Positions 24,940-37,107 are shown, counted from the first letter of the stretch. The stretch: 64,000 nucleotides of DNA from Hanleya hanleyi (GCA_036873755.1 JAVTVY010017484.1:1-64000); one strand, 5' to 3'. Notes: generated by a model not told the origin, from the sequence alone. Translations and numbers: made by a program.

Positions 24940-26765
24940 TTATAATAGAACAAATCATCTATATAACGTACCATACCTATATAATAATAGAACAACTCAT
25001 CTCTATACCATACATAATCTAATTGAACAACTCATCTATATACTGTACCATACCTACACTAATAGAACAACTCATCTATATACCGTAGCATACCTACCTT
25101 AATAGAACAACTTATCTATATACCGTAGCATACCTACCTTAGTAGAACAACCCATCTATATACCGTAGCATACTTAGTCTAATAGACCAACTCATCTATA
25201 TATCGTACCATACCTACTCTAATAGAACTCATATGTATACCGTAGCATGCCTAGTCTAATAGAACAACTCATCTATATACCGTACCATACCTACTCTAAT
25301 AGAACAACTGATCTATATACCGTAGCATACCTACCCTAATAGAACAACTCATCTATATACCGTAGCATACCTAGTCTAATCGAACAACCCATCTATACAT
25401 CGTACCATACCTACTCTAATAGAACAACTCATCTACATGCCGTAGCATACGTACTCTAATAGAAAGACTCATCTATATACCGTAGCATAATTGATCTAAT
25501 AGAACAACTTATCTATATATCGTAGCACATCTACTCTAAAAGAACAACTCGTCTATATACCGTACCATACCTAATCTAATAGAAAAAATCATCAACATAT
25601 CGTACCATACCTACTCTAATAGAACAGCTCATCTATATACCGCAGCATACCTACTCTGCTGGAACAACCCCTTTATATACCATACCATATCTACTCTGAT
25701 AGGCAACTCATCTATGCAACTTACCATACCTACTCCAATAGAACAACTCATCCATAAACCGTATCATACCTATACTCTAAAAGAACAACTCATCGATATA
25801 TCGTACCATACCTACTCTAATTGAACCACTCTATATACCGTATCAGCCCTACTCTAATAAGCAACTCATCTATACATCGTACCATATCTACTCTAATAGG
25901 ACAACTGATCTATATATCTATCATACCTACTTTAATAGAACAGCTCATCTATATACCGTACCATACCTACTCTAATAGATCCACTCATCTATATACCGCA
26001 TCATACCTACTCTAATAGAACAAGTCATTTATATACCGTACCATATCTACTCTTACAGAACAACTAATCTATAAATCGTATCATACCTACTCTAATAGAA
26101 CAACTCATCTATATACCGTACCATACCTACTCTAATAGAACAGCTCACCTATATACTGTACCATACCTACTCTAACAGAACAACTAATCTATTTATCGCA
26201 CCATACCTACTCTAATAGAACAACTCATCTATATACCGTACCATACCTACTCTGATAGAACAACTCCTCGGTATACCGTGCATACCTACTCTAATAGAAT
26301 AACTCATCTAGATACCGTACCATGCCTACTCTAATAGAACAACTCATCTATATACCGTACCATACCTACTCTAATAGAACAACTCCTCCTATATACCGTA
26401 CCATACCTACTTTAATAGAACTCATTTATATATCGTACCATATCTACTCTAACATAACAACTCCTCTATATACCGTACTATACTGACTCTAATAGAACAA
26501 CTCGTATATATATCGTACCATACTTACTCTAATTGATCAACTTATATATATACCGTATCATACCTTTACTCTAATAGAACAGCTCATCTATATATATCGT
26601 ACCATACCTATTGCAATAGAACAACTCATCCAGATATCGTTCCATACTTACTCTCATAGAACAACTCATCTAGATTTCGTACCATACATTCTCTACCAGA
26701 ACCACTCATCTATATATCTTACCATATCTACTCTAATAGAACAACTGATCTATTTATCGTACCAT
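24940..26765. repeat. Large 40-bp minisatellite
   Basis: About 45 imperfect copies of a 40-bp unit built from CTCATCTATATACCGTACCA and TACCTACTCTAATAGAACAA. Variants are mostly point changes plus occasional loss of a few bases. Copies near 26090-26400 are the most uniform. Short ORFs in the array are by-products. Confidence 0.95.
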
Positions 26766-28162
26766 ATCTGGATTAATCAGTTTGAATTTTACACTTAATT
26801 TGCACCAATCATATTTGATGAGTAAGCCACAGACATCTCAAGTTTATAAGGACGGCATATAGTACTTTGTATACATGCCAATCTGTCTATGTCAACTATG
26901 TCGGCTTGAAGTTACATAAACTGAGTCGATCGAAAAAGATAAGTAAATATAGTCGGCGATTCTAATCAACATCCATTCAGCATGTCTCGAAAGGACGCCG
27001 ATGATTCCACACAAAACAATAGCTCAACATAGTTACAGCGCAAAATATTCCGATTGACTCATGTTCAATTCCGCATGCGATAAATTGAACAAGGTCTGAA
27101 TAATACACACTTCAAATTTTGAAGCTATTAGCCCATGCTAGAGTGTGCGTGTTGTTTACGTGTTATGGACTAACGAGCGACAAATCGTTTTTGGACTTCT
27201 CTAGTGCATAAAGGTCTTGAATTCAATAGTGATAGTTTGATAGATCAAGTAATAACTATATATTCATCTGTCAAATCATGGTGTCTACAAAAAAGGATCC
27301 GTGATAAAATTAATTAATCCCTGATTAATAATTTATCCGCAGTATTGATACTGGAGCATGATTTAAACAGTTAGATACATATACCAGCTAAACCATGGAG
27401 ACTATTATACTTTTAGTAGGCCCCATGTGTAAAAGTATATCTCCATATAAATGTTCGGTATTAGCGGCCGCAGCGAGTGCAAGTTCTATCAAAGTTGAAT
27501 ATAAGGGACCGTTTATATTGAGATATCAGCATCGAATAACAAAAAAATATCAAATCATTTTAATCCAGTTAAACTAAATATTATGCAACATATGTGAATA
27601 CAACATAAATTCAAATATATATACGAACACGTTAAATGCATATATAAATGTTACGGTACCGGTACGGTTGGCGCATGCAGTGAGCTCTCACATGGTCGCA
27701 TATATATGTATACACCTATGTATATATATATAAACGCTACTATTCAAGCGTTCACAGATCCAGCGCTAACACGGGCGTATTGGATATATACTAGTCTACA
27801 TTAAGCAGAATGAGACCTACCTTCTCCGTACTCTAGCTACAAATACAACCTGCTTGCTTGTCCGACCGCAAACCGCAAAAAATACTGTGGCCTACAACAC
27901 CGCTATCGGACACTGTTCAATATTACTCCAGCCAATCAAATACCAGGAAATACGAAGAAGGCGGGGCTTGGAAATGGACACGAGTCGGGCTCTACGTATG
28001 AGGTTTACTATCGAGATGCGTTAGTATGTTCTATGCTGAACCGATCAGCTGTTCGCCTGCCGGTCGAGCATACTTAGTCGGCCCCATGTGTTCACCGATT
28101 TCTACTCGGTTGGTGTCTGCGCGCGCTGTGGCTGTGCTGGTAGACTTCTACCTGATTGACAC
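26766..28162. other. No gene recognised
   Basis: AT-rich to about 27750, then less so. ORF 27395-27577 shows no motif. Confidence 0.45.
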
Positions 28163-28261
28163 ATGGCTCGACGCTCGGATCAAATTGATGTCAATTTTGA
28201 CCTAGGTGTCATTTCGCCGGTTCAGGTGCCTTCGCCCTATGTGAGATCCCAGACGAAGTGA
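28163..28261 (+). other. Short ORF, possible first coding exon
   Basis: A 32-codon frame starts at 28163 (MARRSDQIDVNFDLG...) in a locally GC-richer region. A GTGAGA donor-like site at 28241 could end it as an exon. The start context is only fair and no downstream exon is recognised. Confidence 0.2.
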
Positions 28262-29124
28262 GCAGGGGAGAAAATTAAACCGATATGCACGGAAAACAAT
28301 ATAACGCAAAATTGTTCTCAGATCTGTTCAACCTCTCTTCAATGGAACTGTGCTTTATAGTCCATACGGGCTAGTGACACTGAATTTTACGCATGATGTC
28401 CTAAGGAAACCTACATTAAAATATCACGACATGTACAGAAAAAATAAAGAACTAGGTTAACCAATTGAATGGAAGAAACAGAGATAAAGATTCATAAAAT
28501 ATACAACTGTATTATTACACATGGACACATTATTCGCTTCACGTGCCTCTAATACAAGATGCACAGAGATAATACACTTGTGGCCGGAAGTTGAACAAGA
28601 CCCTAACGGGCAAATGTTTTGTTACAGTTATTGCGAGATGACTAACACAGCTTTATTGAACTTTTTGGACATATGTTGTTTAACCTGTGACTATAACAGA
28701 AGCTTCTTTGTACACGTCCAACACATATGCATACATACAGAACAAAATTGTCACGAATGCTCGAGGGCTTTTCAGGGGTGGGGATTTAACACACATACAG
28801 AGGTCTTATGCCCACTTGGTGCACAATTTGAGGATAATATAAAATGGCAGGTTCCCTAATGATTTTTGGTTACAAAAAAAACCCAGAACAACACATATGT
28901 ATTCGTGATATTCGGGTAATGCCAAGCTAGCAAATTGCGTCCACTTCAAAGTGAAATGGCCAACCCTGTTCTTACATGTCTCAGAGCTGTTGCAGATGCA
29001 GTCATACAGAACAGCGTTTTCAGAGCATATTCACTTAACCAGGGCATCGATCTCCAAATATACCAATGGCCGCTAAACATATAAATGGTATACATCAACC
29101 TATTCGCCTTATCGGTCCACATAT
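28262..29124. other. No supported gene
   Basis: A 112-codon ORF at 28521-28859 is cysteine-rich (11 Cys) but matches no family I know and has no signal peptide or splice signals. I treat it as unsupported. Confidence 0.35.
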
Positions 29125-29295
29125 AAGGCACTCGCAAACTAATGGTTTATTAATCATATATTCTAGCAAAATAAAGAAGAAACGCAATACCAGTGTGCAG
29201 TTTTCGAAGCGAGTATACCTTAAATTGTATAATGAAACTATTTCTTTATGTTTCTAAATTATGTGATTAATAAACCGTTAGTTTGCGAGTGCCTT
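29125..29295. mobile_element. 171-bp inverted-repeat MITE
   Basis: Terminal inverted repeats of about 40 bp begin AAGGCACTCGCAAACTAA (29125) and end with its complement at 29295, with few mismatches. The centre is short and AT-rich. I could not define a target-site duplication. Confidence 0.85.
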
Positions 29296-29376
29296 AGGTC
29301 CGCACATAACAGAAAGAAAGACTCGCGAAGATCGTTTTGCGAGCCGTTATGTTAGCTGACAAAGGCTTACCATAAC

Positions 29377-30181
29377 TATGGTTGGCCATCCCTGCCAGAA
29401 TTCGTCATTTAGAGGCTGCCTCTAAATAATATATACCATGGTATAAAATGCCAAGCCTGCCATAATTCGTATTTAGAGGCTGCCTCTAATTATTTTGTAC
29501 CATGGTATAAAATGCCGAGCCTGCCATAATTCCTATTTAGAGGATGCCTCTAAATCGCCAAGCCTGCCACAATTCGTATTTAGAGGCTGCCTGTAAATAA
29601 TATATACCATGGTATAAAATGCCGAGCCTGCCATAATTCGTATTTAGAGGCTGCCTCTAATTATTTTGTACCATGGTATAAAATCGCCAAGCCTGCCATA
29701 ATTCCTATTTAGAGGATGCCTCTAATTCATTTTAGCCGTAAGTCATAAACAACTCGATGTCATATCAAGAATATTAAATTTGACCAATGAGTAAACTTGT
29801 AACAAGCGTAGAGATATGGCACCAAATTTGTGAAAGCGCATATCATTGGTGGAAGTAATAAGAAGGCGAAAATTTACGACTTACGGCTAAAATGAATTAG
29901 AGGCATCCTCTAAATAGGAATTATGGCAGGCTTGGCGATTTTATACCATGGTACAAAATAATTAGAGGCAGCCTCTAAATACGAATTGTGGCAGGCTTGG
30001 CGATTTACAGGCATCCTCTAAATAGGGATTATGGCAGGCTCGGCATTTTATACCATGGTACAAAATAATTAGAGGCAGCCTCTAAATACGAATTATGGCA
30101 GGCTTGGCATTTTATACCATGGTATATATTATTTAGAGGCAGCCTCTAAATGACGAATTCTGGCAGGGATGGCCAACCATA
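29377..30181. mobile_element. Palindrome-array foldback element with AGAGGCWGCCTCT and TACCATGGTA
   Basis: The ends are inverted repeats: TATGGTTGGCCATCCCTGCC at 29377 and its complement ending at 30181. CATAAC flanks both sides (29371-29376 and 30182-30187), a probable target-site duplication. The arms (to about 29755, and from about 29870) alternate the palindromes TTTAGAGGCTGCCTCTAAA and TACCATGGTA. Centres in the left arm (about 29417, 29438, 29481, 29503, 29545, 29588, 29610, 29652, 29674, 29717) are about 21.5 or 43 bp apart. A loop of about 110 bp has no gene. Confidence 0.9.
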
Positions 30182-30539
30182 CATAACACAGCTGGTTGTA
30201 ATGGGTTTTGGAGACTAGTACTATATCGATGGTTCGAATTAGTCTATCAATATTCCCTCTGGATTCTGTTGAGGTTCGTGTGTGTTTAGCCGCGAGTCGG
30301 ACTTCAGTCAGGGTGCAAGTTCAGCTTTAGGTAAAATAAAAAGACTTTTGTTTGTGGTTACCACGCACCGTTCCTTTTCTCGCAAAGTGTTCATCAAACT
30401 CATCTCTCTTGTTTTGCCAGGACAGGAGTTACCACCCTTACAAATGTCTGTATTGTGAGGTAAACTGTTAGACTGTTTGCCGATGGAATAGTTTTCAACG
30501 AATATTCGGGGTTTGGGTGGGAGGAGGGGGGAAATTTGG

Positions 30540-30755
30540 CTTAATGTCACACAAGTTTGTTTCACTCATATGGTGACAGTCAGTTTGGTTGATGCAGGAA
30601 GCCGGAGTACCCGGAGAGAACCACCGCCCTTCGGCAAGTAACTGACAAACTTTCACACATGGACCAGCTGGGCTCGAACCCGTGAAGGTTCAGCGGTGTG
30701 AGGCTAGCGGTCACCAGCGAAGCGCCTTAGACCACTCGGCCACCGAGGGCCCCTG
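30540..30755 (-). mobile_element. tRNA-derived SINE, tRNA-Leu/Ser-like head
   Basis: On the minus strand, 30751-30671 reads as a tRNA-like head with A box GGTGGCCGAGTGG and B box GGGTTCGAGCCC. The long region between them fits a class II (Leu/Ser) tRNA ancestor. The body contains GGTGGTTCTCTCCGGGTACT and CCGGCTTCCTGC, a block I recall from the central domain of several animal SINE families. It is not a functional tRNA gene. Confidence 0.85.
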
Positions 30756-30904
30756 GGTTTGGGAAATGATATACTGTTATTTAACGTATATCACTGCCCA
30801 GAGCCTTATGGTCTTCACTATACACCCGTGCAAAACTTTGACTGTAGAAACCAAAACTTTAGAGACACACATTCTGAGAGTCTAGCTATATAGAATATCG
30901 TAAA

Positions 30905-31605
30905 AATTGAATTTGACCTAAACGTTGGCCACGGTCATCTTCAATAAACCTATCAATCATCAGTTACATATGGTCTGAATGCGGAAAACCTGGAGCTATA
31001 ATCATACATAAGATATCACTGTACGTAATTAGAATTTGGCCTTGAAACAATAGGACACGGTCGGTCAACTGGCATACAGTTCTAGCCCATTGCCAGAGAC
31101 TTATGTAGTATGAATTTGAGAAGCCTAGTTATAACCCTGTAAAACATATCACATGTACTACAATTGACCTTGATAAAATAGGCCAAAGTCGGTCAACTGA
31201 AATAGGCTACCAGGCTTATTTCTAGGCTACTGTTGTGTGAATTGGGGGAGCCTACGTGTAACTATGATCTTTCAAGATATTGCAATAGCTAGAATTTGAC
31301 CTTGATAAAATAGGTCACGGTCAGTTAAATTGGAAAGGCTTTTAGTCAATCACCAGTTGCATGTATAGTACGAATTTTGAGATCCCAGATGTAATCCTTC
31401 AAGAGGTATCACAAAAACTAGAATTTTGACCTTGATGAAATAGGCCAATGTCAGTCATCTTCAATAGGCTTCTGACTCATCACCAGTTGCATACGTTACA
31501 TGAATTTGGAAAGCCTGAAAATAATCCTTCAAGAGATATTGTGTAAACAAGCAAGATGGGACAGACAGACGGACAGACAGACAGACAGACAGACGGACGG
31601 AACAC
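30905..31605 (+). repeat. ~128-bp tandem array ending in GACAGACGG microsatellite
   Basis: Five units start near 30911, 31035, 31164, 31295 and 31426. Each has TTTGACCTTGATAAAATAGG, a GGTCAGT-A block, CACCAGTTGCAT and AATCCTTCAAGAGATAT. The array ends in a GACAGACGGACAGAC run (31560-31600). A degraded relative is at 3640-4030. This is a familiar marine-invertebrate repeat layout. Confidence 0.8.
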
Positions 31606-31648
31606 GCCAACTTGGTAGAGAGGTACAAATCAATAGGATTTTCGGCCA

Positions 31649-32206
31649 TCACAATGTATATCACTGAACTATACTTACAGCAGAAACATCACAATGTATA
31701 TCACTGAACTATACTTACAGCAGAAACATCACAATGTATATCACTGAACTATACTTACAGCAGAAACATCACAATGTATATCACTGAACTATACTTACAG
31801 CAGAAACATCACAATGTATATCACTGAACTATACTTACAGCAGAAACATCACAATGTATATCACTGAACTATACCCTACAGCAGAAACATCACAATGTAT
31901 ATCACTGAACTATACTTACAGCAGAAACATCACAATGTATATCACTGAACTATACTTACAGCGAAACATACAATGTATCACTGAACTATACACAGCAGAA
32001 ACATCACAATGTATATCACTGAACTATACTTACAGCAGAAACATCACAATGTATATCACTGAACTATACTTACAGCAGAAACATCACAATGTATATCACT
32101 GAACTATACTTACAGCAGAAACATCACAATGTATATCACTGAACTATACTTACAGCAGAAACATCACAATGTATATCACTGAACTATACTTACAGCAGAA
32201 ACATCA
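31649..32206 (+). repeat. 40-bp minisatellite, ~14 copies
   Basis: Near-identical units of CATCACAATGTATATCACTG plus AACTATACTTACAGCAGAAA. The units at about 31875 and 31961-32000 carry small indels. The ORF at 31854-32102 is an artefact of the repeat. The array ends only 11 bp before a retroelement 3' copy. Confidence 0.97.
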
Positions 32207-32217
32207 AAGTTTTCAAT

Positions 32218-32540
32218 ATGAACAGTCACAATCAAAGCGTGACTGAGATACATCATTCTTTAGATGACGACTTTACAACGAATATTATGGATTAAGAGTA
32301 CTGATCAGCGATACGGATTTGATATTTTTGGAACATCATGATGTCTTGCCGGCATCATTGAAAACTGTTGGCCGCTTCTCTCTTGCAGGAAACAAGCCTA
32401 TGTTTATGTATACTATGATTGTCTTTTTAAATTTGGTGCTATTACTGTTACATGGAATAGGTCTTTGGATTTTATGGACGCGGATATTCTCTAATGGACG
32501 ACGGCTGAATTATGAATGACGGACTAGACGCTTGTAATTC
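32218..32540 (+). mobile_element. Dispersed retroelement 3' region, copy 3
   Basis: Starts at ATGAACAGTCACAATCAAAG and runs to GACGCTTGTAATTC with the same order of blocks as 2376-2766. It is shorter at the 5' end, lacking the CCCATGTACTTCAAGAT block. Confidence 0.85.
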
Positions 32541-33010
32541 AATGAATTACTGATTTTCGACCAAAGTGACATTGACCGTTGAAATTTAACCTCAAAATGT
32601 ACAGGGTTCGTATTTGCCTCATGGGTAAGGTATACTCAAAGTTTGGTATCTGGAATTGAAGACATTACACAGCTCACAAAAGCTAACATACGACAGGCGG
32701 ACAGCAGGATTACACTTCTCGTCTGACAGGCGTATTAAAACCTTGATAAAATAAGAAGAAATAAAACGGCGTCACCACACCATTTTTAACTTCAATCAGA
32801 AACAAAAAACACTTTTCTTGCCCTCAGATATGTTAGAGATCCAAATTTTGATGCATGCAGTATAATATTGAGAGCTTTTCATATTTTTTATTAGTAGGAT
32901 AAATAAAGTAGGCCGAAATCTATACTAAAAATCTTGGGTGTGGCTGACAAAAGTTCTAAAATAATTGCACATATGATCGAGTTGCAACGGCTGCGATCCA
33001 GGGCTGCACG
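32541..33010. other. Spacer between two retroelement copies
   Basis: About 470 bp without a recognised gene. Confidence 0.5.
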
Positions 33011-33372
33011 GTGTTATGAGCCCATGTACTTCAAGATCCTCATGGTACTCATATGAACAGTCACAATCAAAGCGTGACTGAGGTACATCATTTTTAGATG
33101 ACGACTCTATAACGAATATTATGGATTAAGAATACTGATCAGCGATACGGATTTGATATTTTGGAACATCATGATGTCTTGCCAGCATCATTGAAAATTG
33201 TTGACCGCTTCTCTCTTGCAGGAAACAAGCCTATGTTTATGTATACTTTTGTCTTTTTGAATTTGGTGCTAATACTGTTATATGGAAATGGAATAGGTCT
33301 TTGGATTATGGACGCGGATATTCTCTAATGGACGACGGCTGGATTATGAATGACGGACTAGACGCTTGTAAT
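33011..33372 (+). mobile_element. Dispersed retroelement 3' region, copy 4
   Basis: Includes the CCCATGTACTTCAAGATCCT block and all later blocks, ending GACGCTTGTAATTT. It lies about 470 bp after copy 3 in the same orientation. Confidence 0.85.
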
Positions 33373-33569
33373 TTGAAGATTATCACGATCAAGTGTGAAA
33401 ACAGATAGTTCAAGCGCCCTCAATTAAGTAACGCCCGTTGTCACAGGGTTAGATGCATCCCTCACCCCGGATGATGGGCTGTCTTGGGCCCATAATGCGG
33501 GGTAAGGGTACGATATCTGGGCCGCTTACACCGAGCTCGGTTAAATCTTTATGCATCCTCACGTGGAGA

Positions 33570-33660
33570 TTTGTAGAAACAACAGTGCATCACGGGATAT
33601 GTTTCCAGGTTTAGAGCATTTGATTGGTCAATTCAAATTTACGAAAAGAAATCCGGGATT
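33570..33660 (+). repeat. Dispersed repeat with GATTGGTCAATTCAAA
   Basis: Shares TGCATCACGGGATAT, a TTCCAG-TTTA block and TGATTGGTCAATTCAAA with 47587-47685, where the last part is duplicated in tandem (about 47630 and 47660). Confidence 0.7.
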
Positions 33661-34289
33661 TTGATTGGCCTGTGAAGGAAACTGGAAAAAAATCCAGCCA
33701 TTCACAGAGAGTTTGTTATGGTTCATTAAAGGGTCAGGTACATTGTGTTGATTAACGAAAAACCGGTTCCAAAACACGTAGGCCTACATTAAAATCTCCA
33801 TTATCTTGATATGATGCGTATCACTATGATTAGGAAGTCTCAACAGTCAGTTAAAATATGTTTTTCTCTTCTTTTCACCAGCGCACTGCTATGATTTTAA
33901 AGATTCAAGACCTCAAATGATAACACAAGATGTTTTTAATATCTGGATCGATATAGGACGGGGGGGGAGGGGGGGGCGGCAGAGGGAAACTTTGTCTTCA
34001 TAGACAATACACTTAAGGGGGTGGATATATGGCGACCAAGAGGCATTCCTGTTAATGGTCGTTAATGATGGCCTGTTTATTTTACGCACATTTTCTTCCT
34101 TAAATCCATCAAAAATCAATAACTGCCTTTGAAGATGACGTCTCCGTGATTCTGAAACAAGAGTCTCTGCGGTTGGAGAGGTAGCGAATAGAATGGAGCG
34201 CCGTATCCTAATATATAAGCAAAAATACTGAAGCCGCCATGGGGCATAGGATACCCTAGAATAGCAACACACTCCTCTCCCGTGACTCT
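33661..34289. other. No gene recognised; G-rich run
   Basis: A G-run tract at 33957-33976 (at least three G-runs) could form a G-quadruplex on the plus strand. ORFs 33913-34272 and 34116-34370 (minus) show no motif. Confidence 0.45.
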
Positions 34290-34615
34290 CGTCCCAAGAT
34301 CCTGAGTTGTAGAGAAAGAGGAGTTAAACTCGTATTGTCCTACTTCCGGCAGGTGGTGCCACCAAGTCACTTCCTGTTGACCTGTGGGACGTCACTTCCG
34401 GTTCTGGTCACGTGACCGGAAGTGACCTTTGACTGCGCATGCCGACACTATTGGATAACTTGGACCGAGGTCAATGGTCACTTCCGGTCACGTGACCGGA
34501 TCCGGAACTGACGTCACAAAGGTCAATCGGAAGGGGACATTGGGGCGCCAGCTTTCGGGTGTAGGTCAATACGAGTGGATGTTCTCTTTCTCTACAACTA
34601 CCCTGCGTATCCGAG
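34290..34615. mobile_element. Hairpin element rich in ETS, E-box and CRE-like sites
   Basis: The outer arms 34297-34345 and 34565-34612 are inverted repeats sharing GTTGTAGAGAAAGAG and ACTCGTATTG. Inside are CACTTCCGG (34392, 34479), GGTCACGTGACC (34407-34418 and about 34486-34497), GGAAGTGAC (34418) and TGACGTCA (34509-34516). Several overlap as perfect palindromes. These match known ETS, USF/Myc-type E-box and CREB consensus sites; binding is not shown. Confidence 0.7.
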
Positions 34616-35389
34616 CAGCCAGTGAAATGGGAGTGGAACCAAAATTTGTAGTGTGAATATGTCCTCCGACCTGATAGCGCTCCCACACCCCAAAGCCCAG
34701 ACAGGGGTCTGCCATATTTGAATAACGAGCTCAGATATGACCGCCGTTATCATGATTACACATCTTACATACTTGTTACATACTTGCGAAAATATTAATT
34801 CTGAATAGTGTTCCAACAGACGGCGCCATAAACTATTACTAGCGTATATGTAATTTAGAGATGTTGGCAAGGTGAACCGTACATGCATACACGAGTTAAT
34901 TAACTGTTCTCCTATCGGCCCCACAACTGTTGATTAATCAGAACTGTTTATGATAATACTTGAGCTTTAATCTGGTACACGTGTAAGGTAATACTTGTGT
35001 CTGCGGGAGACTGAAGGTGTAAATAGCGGCCTTGGATTCAATTCGCACGTTGTTTCTCTCTAAACTCGGTTAATCCTCCATGCCCGAGTACCCAAATTAA
35101 TTCCAAAATCAAAAATTGGCCAGATGCATCTCGTGTGAAATACATTGGATTCTTCACACCGCTACCACCACCCTTAATCTGAATCCGAAAATCTCCTATT
35201 TATTTAGACGGATTTAACGGTAGTACTGGTAGTTTTATTAGCGCCGTTTAAATAATTGGAACAATCAATGGAATTATTTTATGTTTTTATAACACAGTGT
35301 CAATTCTCAGCACACTAACCTTCAAGTCGATCGCAGATGGTCTCGTCAAACCTCAATTTTATAATGAAATCTGGTAAACATTGTCTACA
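34616..35389. other. No gene recognised
   Basis: ORF 34598-34924 (minus) has no motif. Nothing else is supported. Confidence 0.45.
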
Positions 35390-35650
35390 CAGCCAGAAAA
35401 AAGGTGATGACCCATCACCCGTCATCACCCTTTAATGGTGATCAGACCTGGCCGTAATAGGTGATGAGTTAGAGCTATGACCTTTAAATGGTGACGGCCA
35501 TCACCTTTTAATGGTGATGCTTTTACCTCATCACACTTAAAAGGTGATGACCATCATTTTTAAAGGTGATCATCAAAAAATGTGATGGCTCTAACTCATC
35601 ACCATTTCGGGGTGATATTTATCACCTTTTATGGTCGTGTTTTATTTTGG
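35390..35650. mobile_element. GGTGATG/CATCACC palindrome-array element, copy 2
   Basis: After the head ACACAGCCAGAAAAAAGG come repeated GGTGATGACCCATCACC, CATCACCCTTTAATGGTGAT and similar palindromes. Related in design to 14920-15265, and in head sequence to 37108-37400. Confidence 0.75.
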
Positions 35651-36704
35651 GGACAGAATGTTCAAAGAAGAAAGTGTATTCAAATTTATCTCCCTCCAGT
35701 GGAACCCAATAAGTGGCGGCAGTATAGTCACACCACGATTTCTGGTGTCGCCCATCAGACTTTCGTTAGCTTATTCATAATCATTTTATTTCTTTGCTCT
35801 ACAAAACTATTGACCCTATACCTTGACCATGTATCTATACCTCAAATTATACACTTCATGACAGAACTAAGGCTTATCATTGTAAATATCTGACGGTAAA
35901 TAACATATCTTGTATCAAAAGAATTCAGCGACTACAGCGTTGACGACCTACTCCATACAAAGTAGAATGATGCAATATGGGAATATGTAAATTTATGGGA
36001 ACGGATAGGCTGCTCCGGTACCATATATGGCCTTGTCTAATCGCCATGATGAGGCGAAGCTCTGAGTGAGGGGAGAGTAGGGAACGGGGTGCATGGAGGA
36101 TATCTACTGGGAGCTGGTATTGCCTGGTGAAGGTTAATTTGACACGAACTGAGACGCACATGTTTCAGATTTCACAAGATTGACACGACCAAGGCAATTT
36201 CGAAGCCGTAGCTTCTGGGCAGGTGCTCGACGGCTTGTGGCGCGTTTTGAATAGGCCTATTCTCCAGCACTTAAGACGAGTGTGGAAATTCACTGACCAT
36301 ATGGTCTCCGATTAAATAAAATCTGGTTTGAATAGTCACCCATGTGTATTAACATGTTTGACACCTTCGATTCCGCAGTCATGCGAGCACAGTCAACAAG
36401 ACCGTTTTCAATTGAGCACAGAGAGGGACTATATTTTGGCGATCCCGATCACGTGACTATCATCCAATCATAATTCACAGAGACTGCATTGCAGAACTTA
36501 AACGACCAGCGATCAGTTGATGGGGTACCGTACCAAGAAGTATATAGCTGTGAAAAGAGTCTAGTAAGTTTTCCTCTATCGTCACCCCTATGTGGTTATG
36601 CCATTCTTCCACTGTCAGAGTTTGTATCATCTCAAACTTTCGATGTAAATCCCTCTGACTGCATTGGACCGAAAATCGCGGCGCGCATGCGCAATCGGGA
36701 TCAA
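35651..36704. other. No gene recognised
   Basis: ORFs at 35582-35893, 35925-36161 and 36475-36750 lack motifs. Confidence 0.45.
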
Positions 36705-36970
36705 TAGACACAGGAAGCGTGTATCTGCATACCATATATGGAAAATACATCCAAAATAAGTTAGATGCTCAACAATTCGACAAGAGCGCAGGATACAACA
36801 TCTCGTTTAGCTGTTAAATTCTTAGCTCTCTGCGATCCATTAAGTAACGGACGATGGTGATTGGTCGAAAGCCATGGCGTCGACTGTTTAACTCAAATGC
36901 GATCAGAGGGTATGTCTGACTGCAGGAGGTATATAATCTGATGCCATGCGAATGGTTAAAGCATGTGTCG
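36705..36970 (+). repeat. Dispersed repeat, second copy of 12770-13080
   Basis: Shares GCGTGTATCTGCATAC, a GATGCTCAAC block, GTGATTGGTCGAAAGCCATG and TATATAATCTGATGCCATG with 12770-13080. The CCAAT-like and TATA-like boxes keep their relative positions. Confidence 0.6.
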
Positions 36971-37077
36971 AAAAAATCACTATCATCCTAAACCAACTCC
37001 ATGCAGTGTGACTGTCTTCCGATTGTTCACACCAGTGATCGCCGAACGATAGCAGTCCTATGGGTGTCTATGACCTC

Positions 37078-37078
<1 letters not shown>

Positions 37079-37107
<29 letters not shown>
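37079..37107. repeat. TA dinucleotide microsatellite
   Basis: About 13 TA units (one interrupted by C), abutting the element at 37108. Confidence 0.95.

Noticed and set aside
24893..26015. ORFs repeating Leu-Ile-Tyr and Thr-Tyr words
   Set aside because: Translation of the 40-bp minisatellite only.
24940..26765. Regular array that might be mistaken for CRISPR
   Set aside because: There are no unique spacers; the whole 40-bp unit repeats head to tail, and the DNA is from an animal.
28521..28859. 112-codon cysteine-rich ORF
   Set aside because: No recognisable cysteine pattern, signal peptide, splice signals or neighbouring coding sequence; AT-rich background makes chance plausible.
30671..30755. 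Possible functional tRNA-Leu/Ser gene on the minus strand
   Set aside because: A and B boxes are present but the stem pairing is poor and a SINE body with a conserved central block follows.
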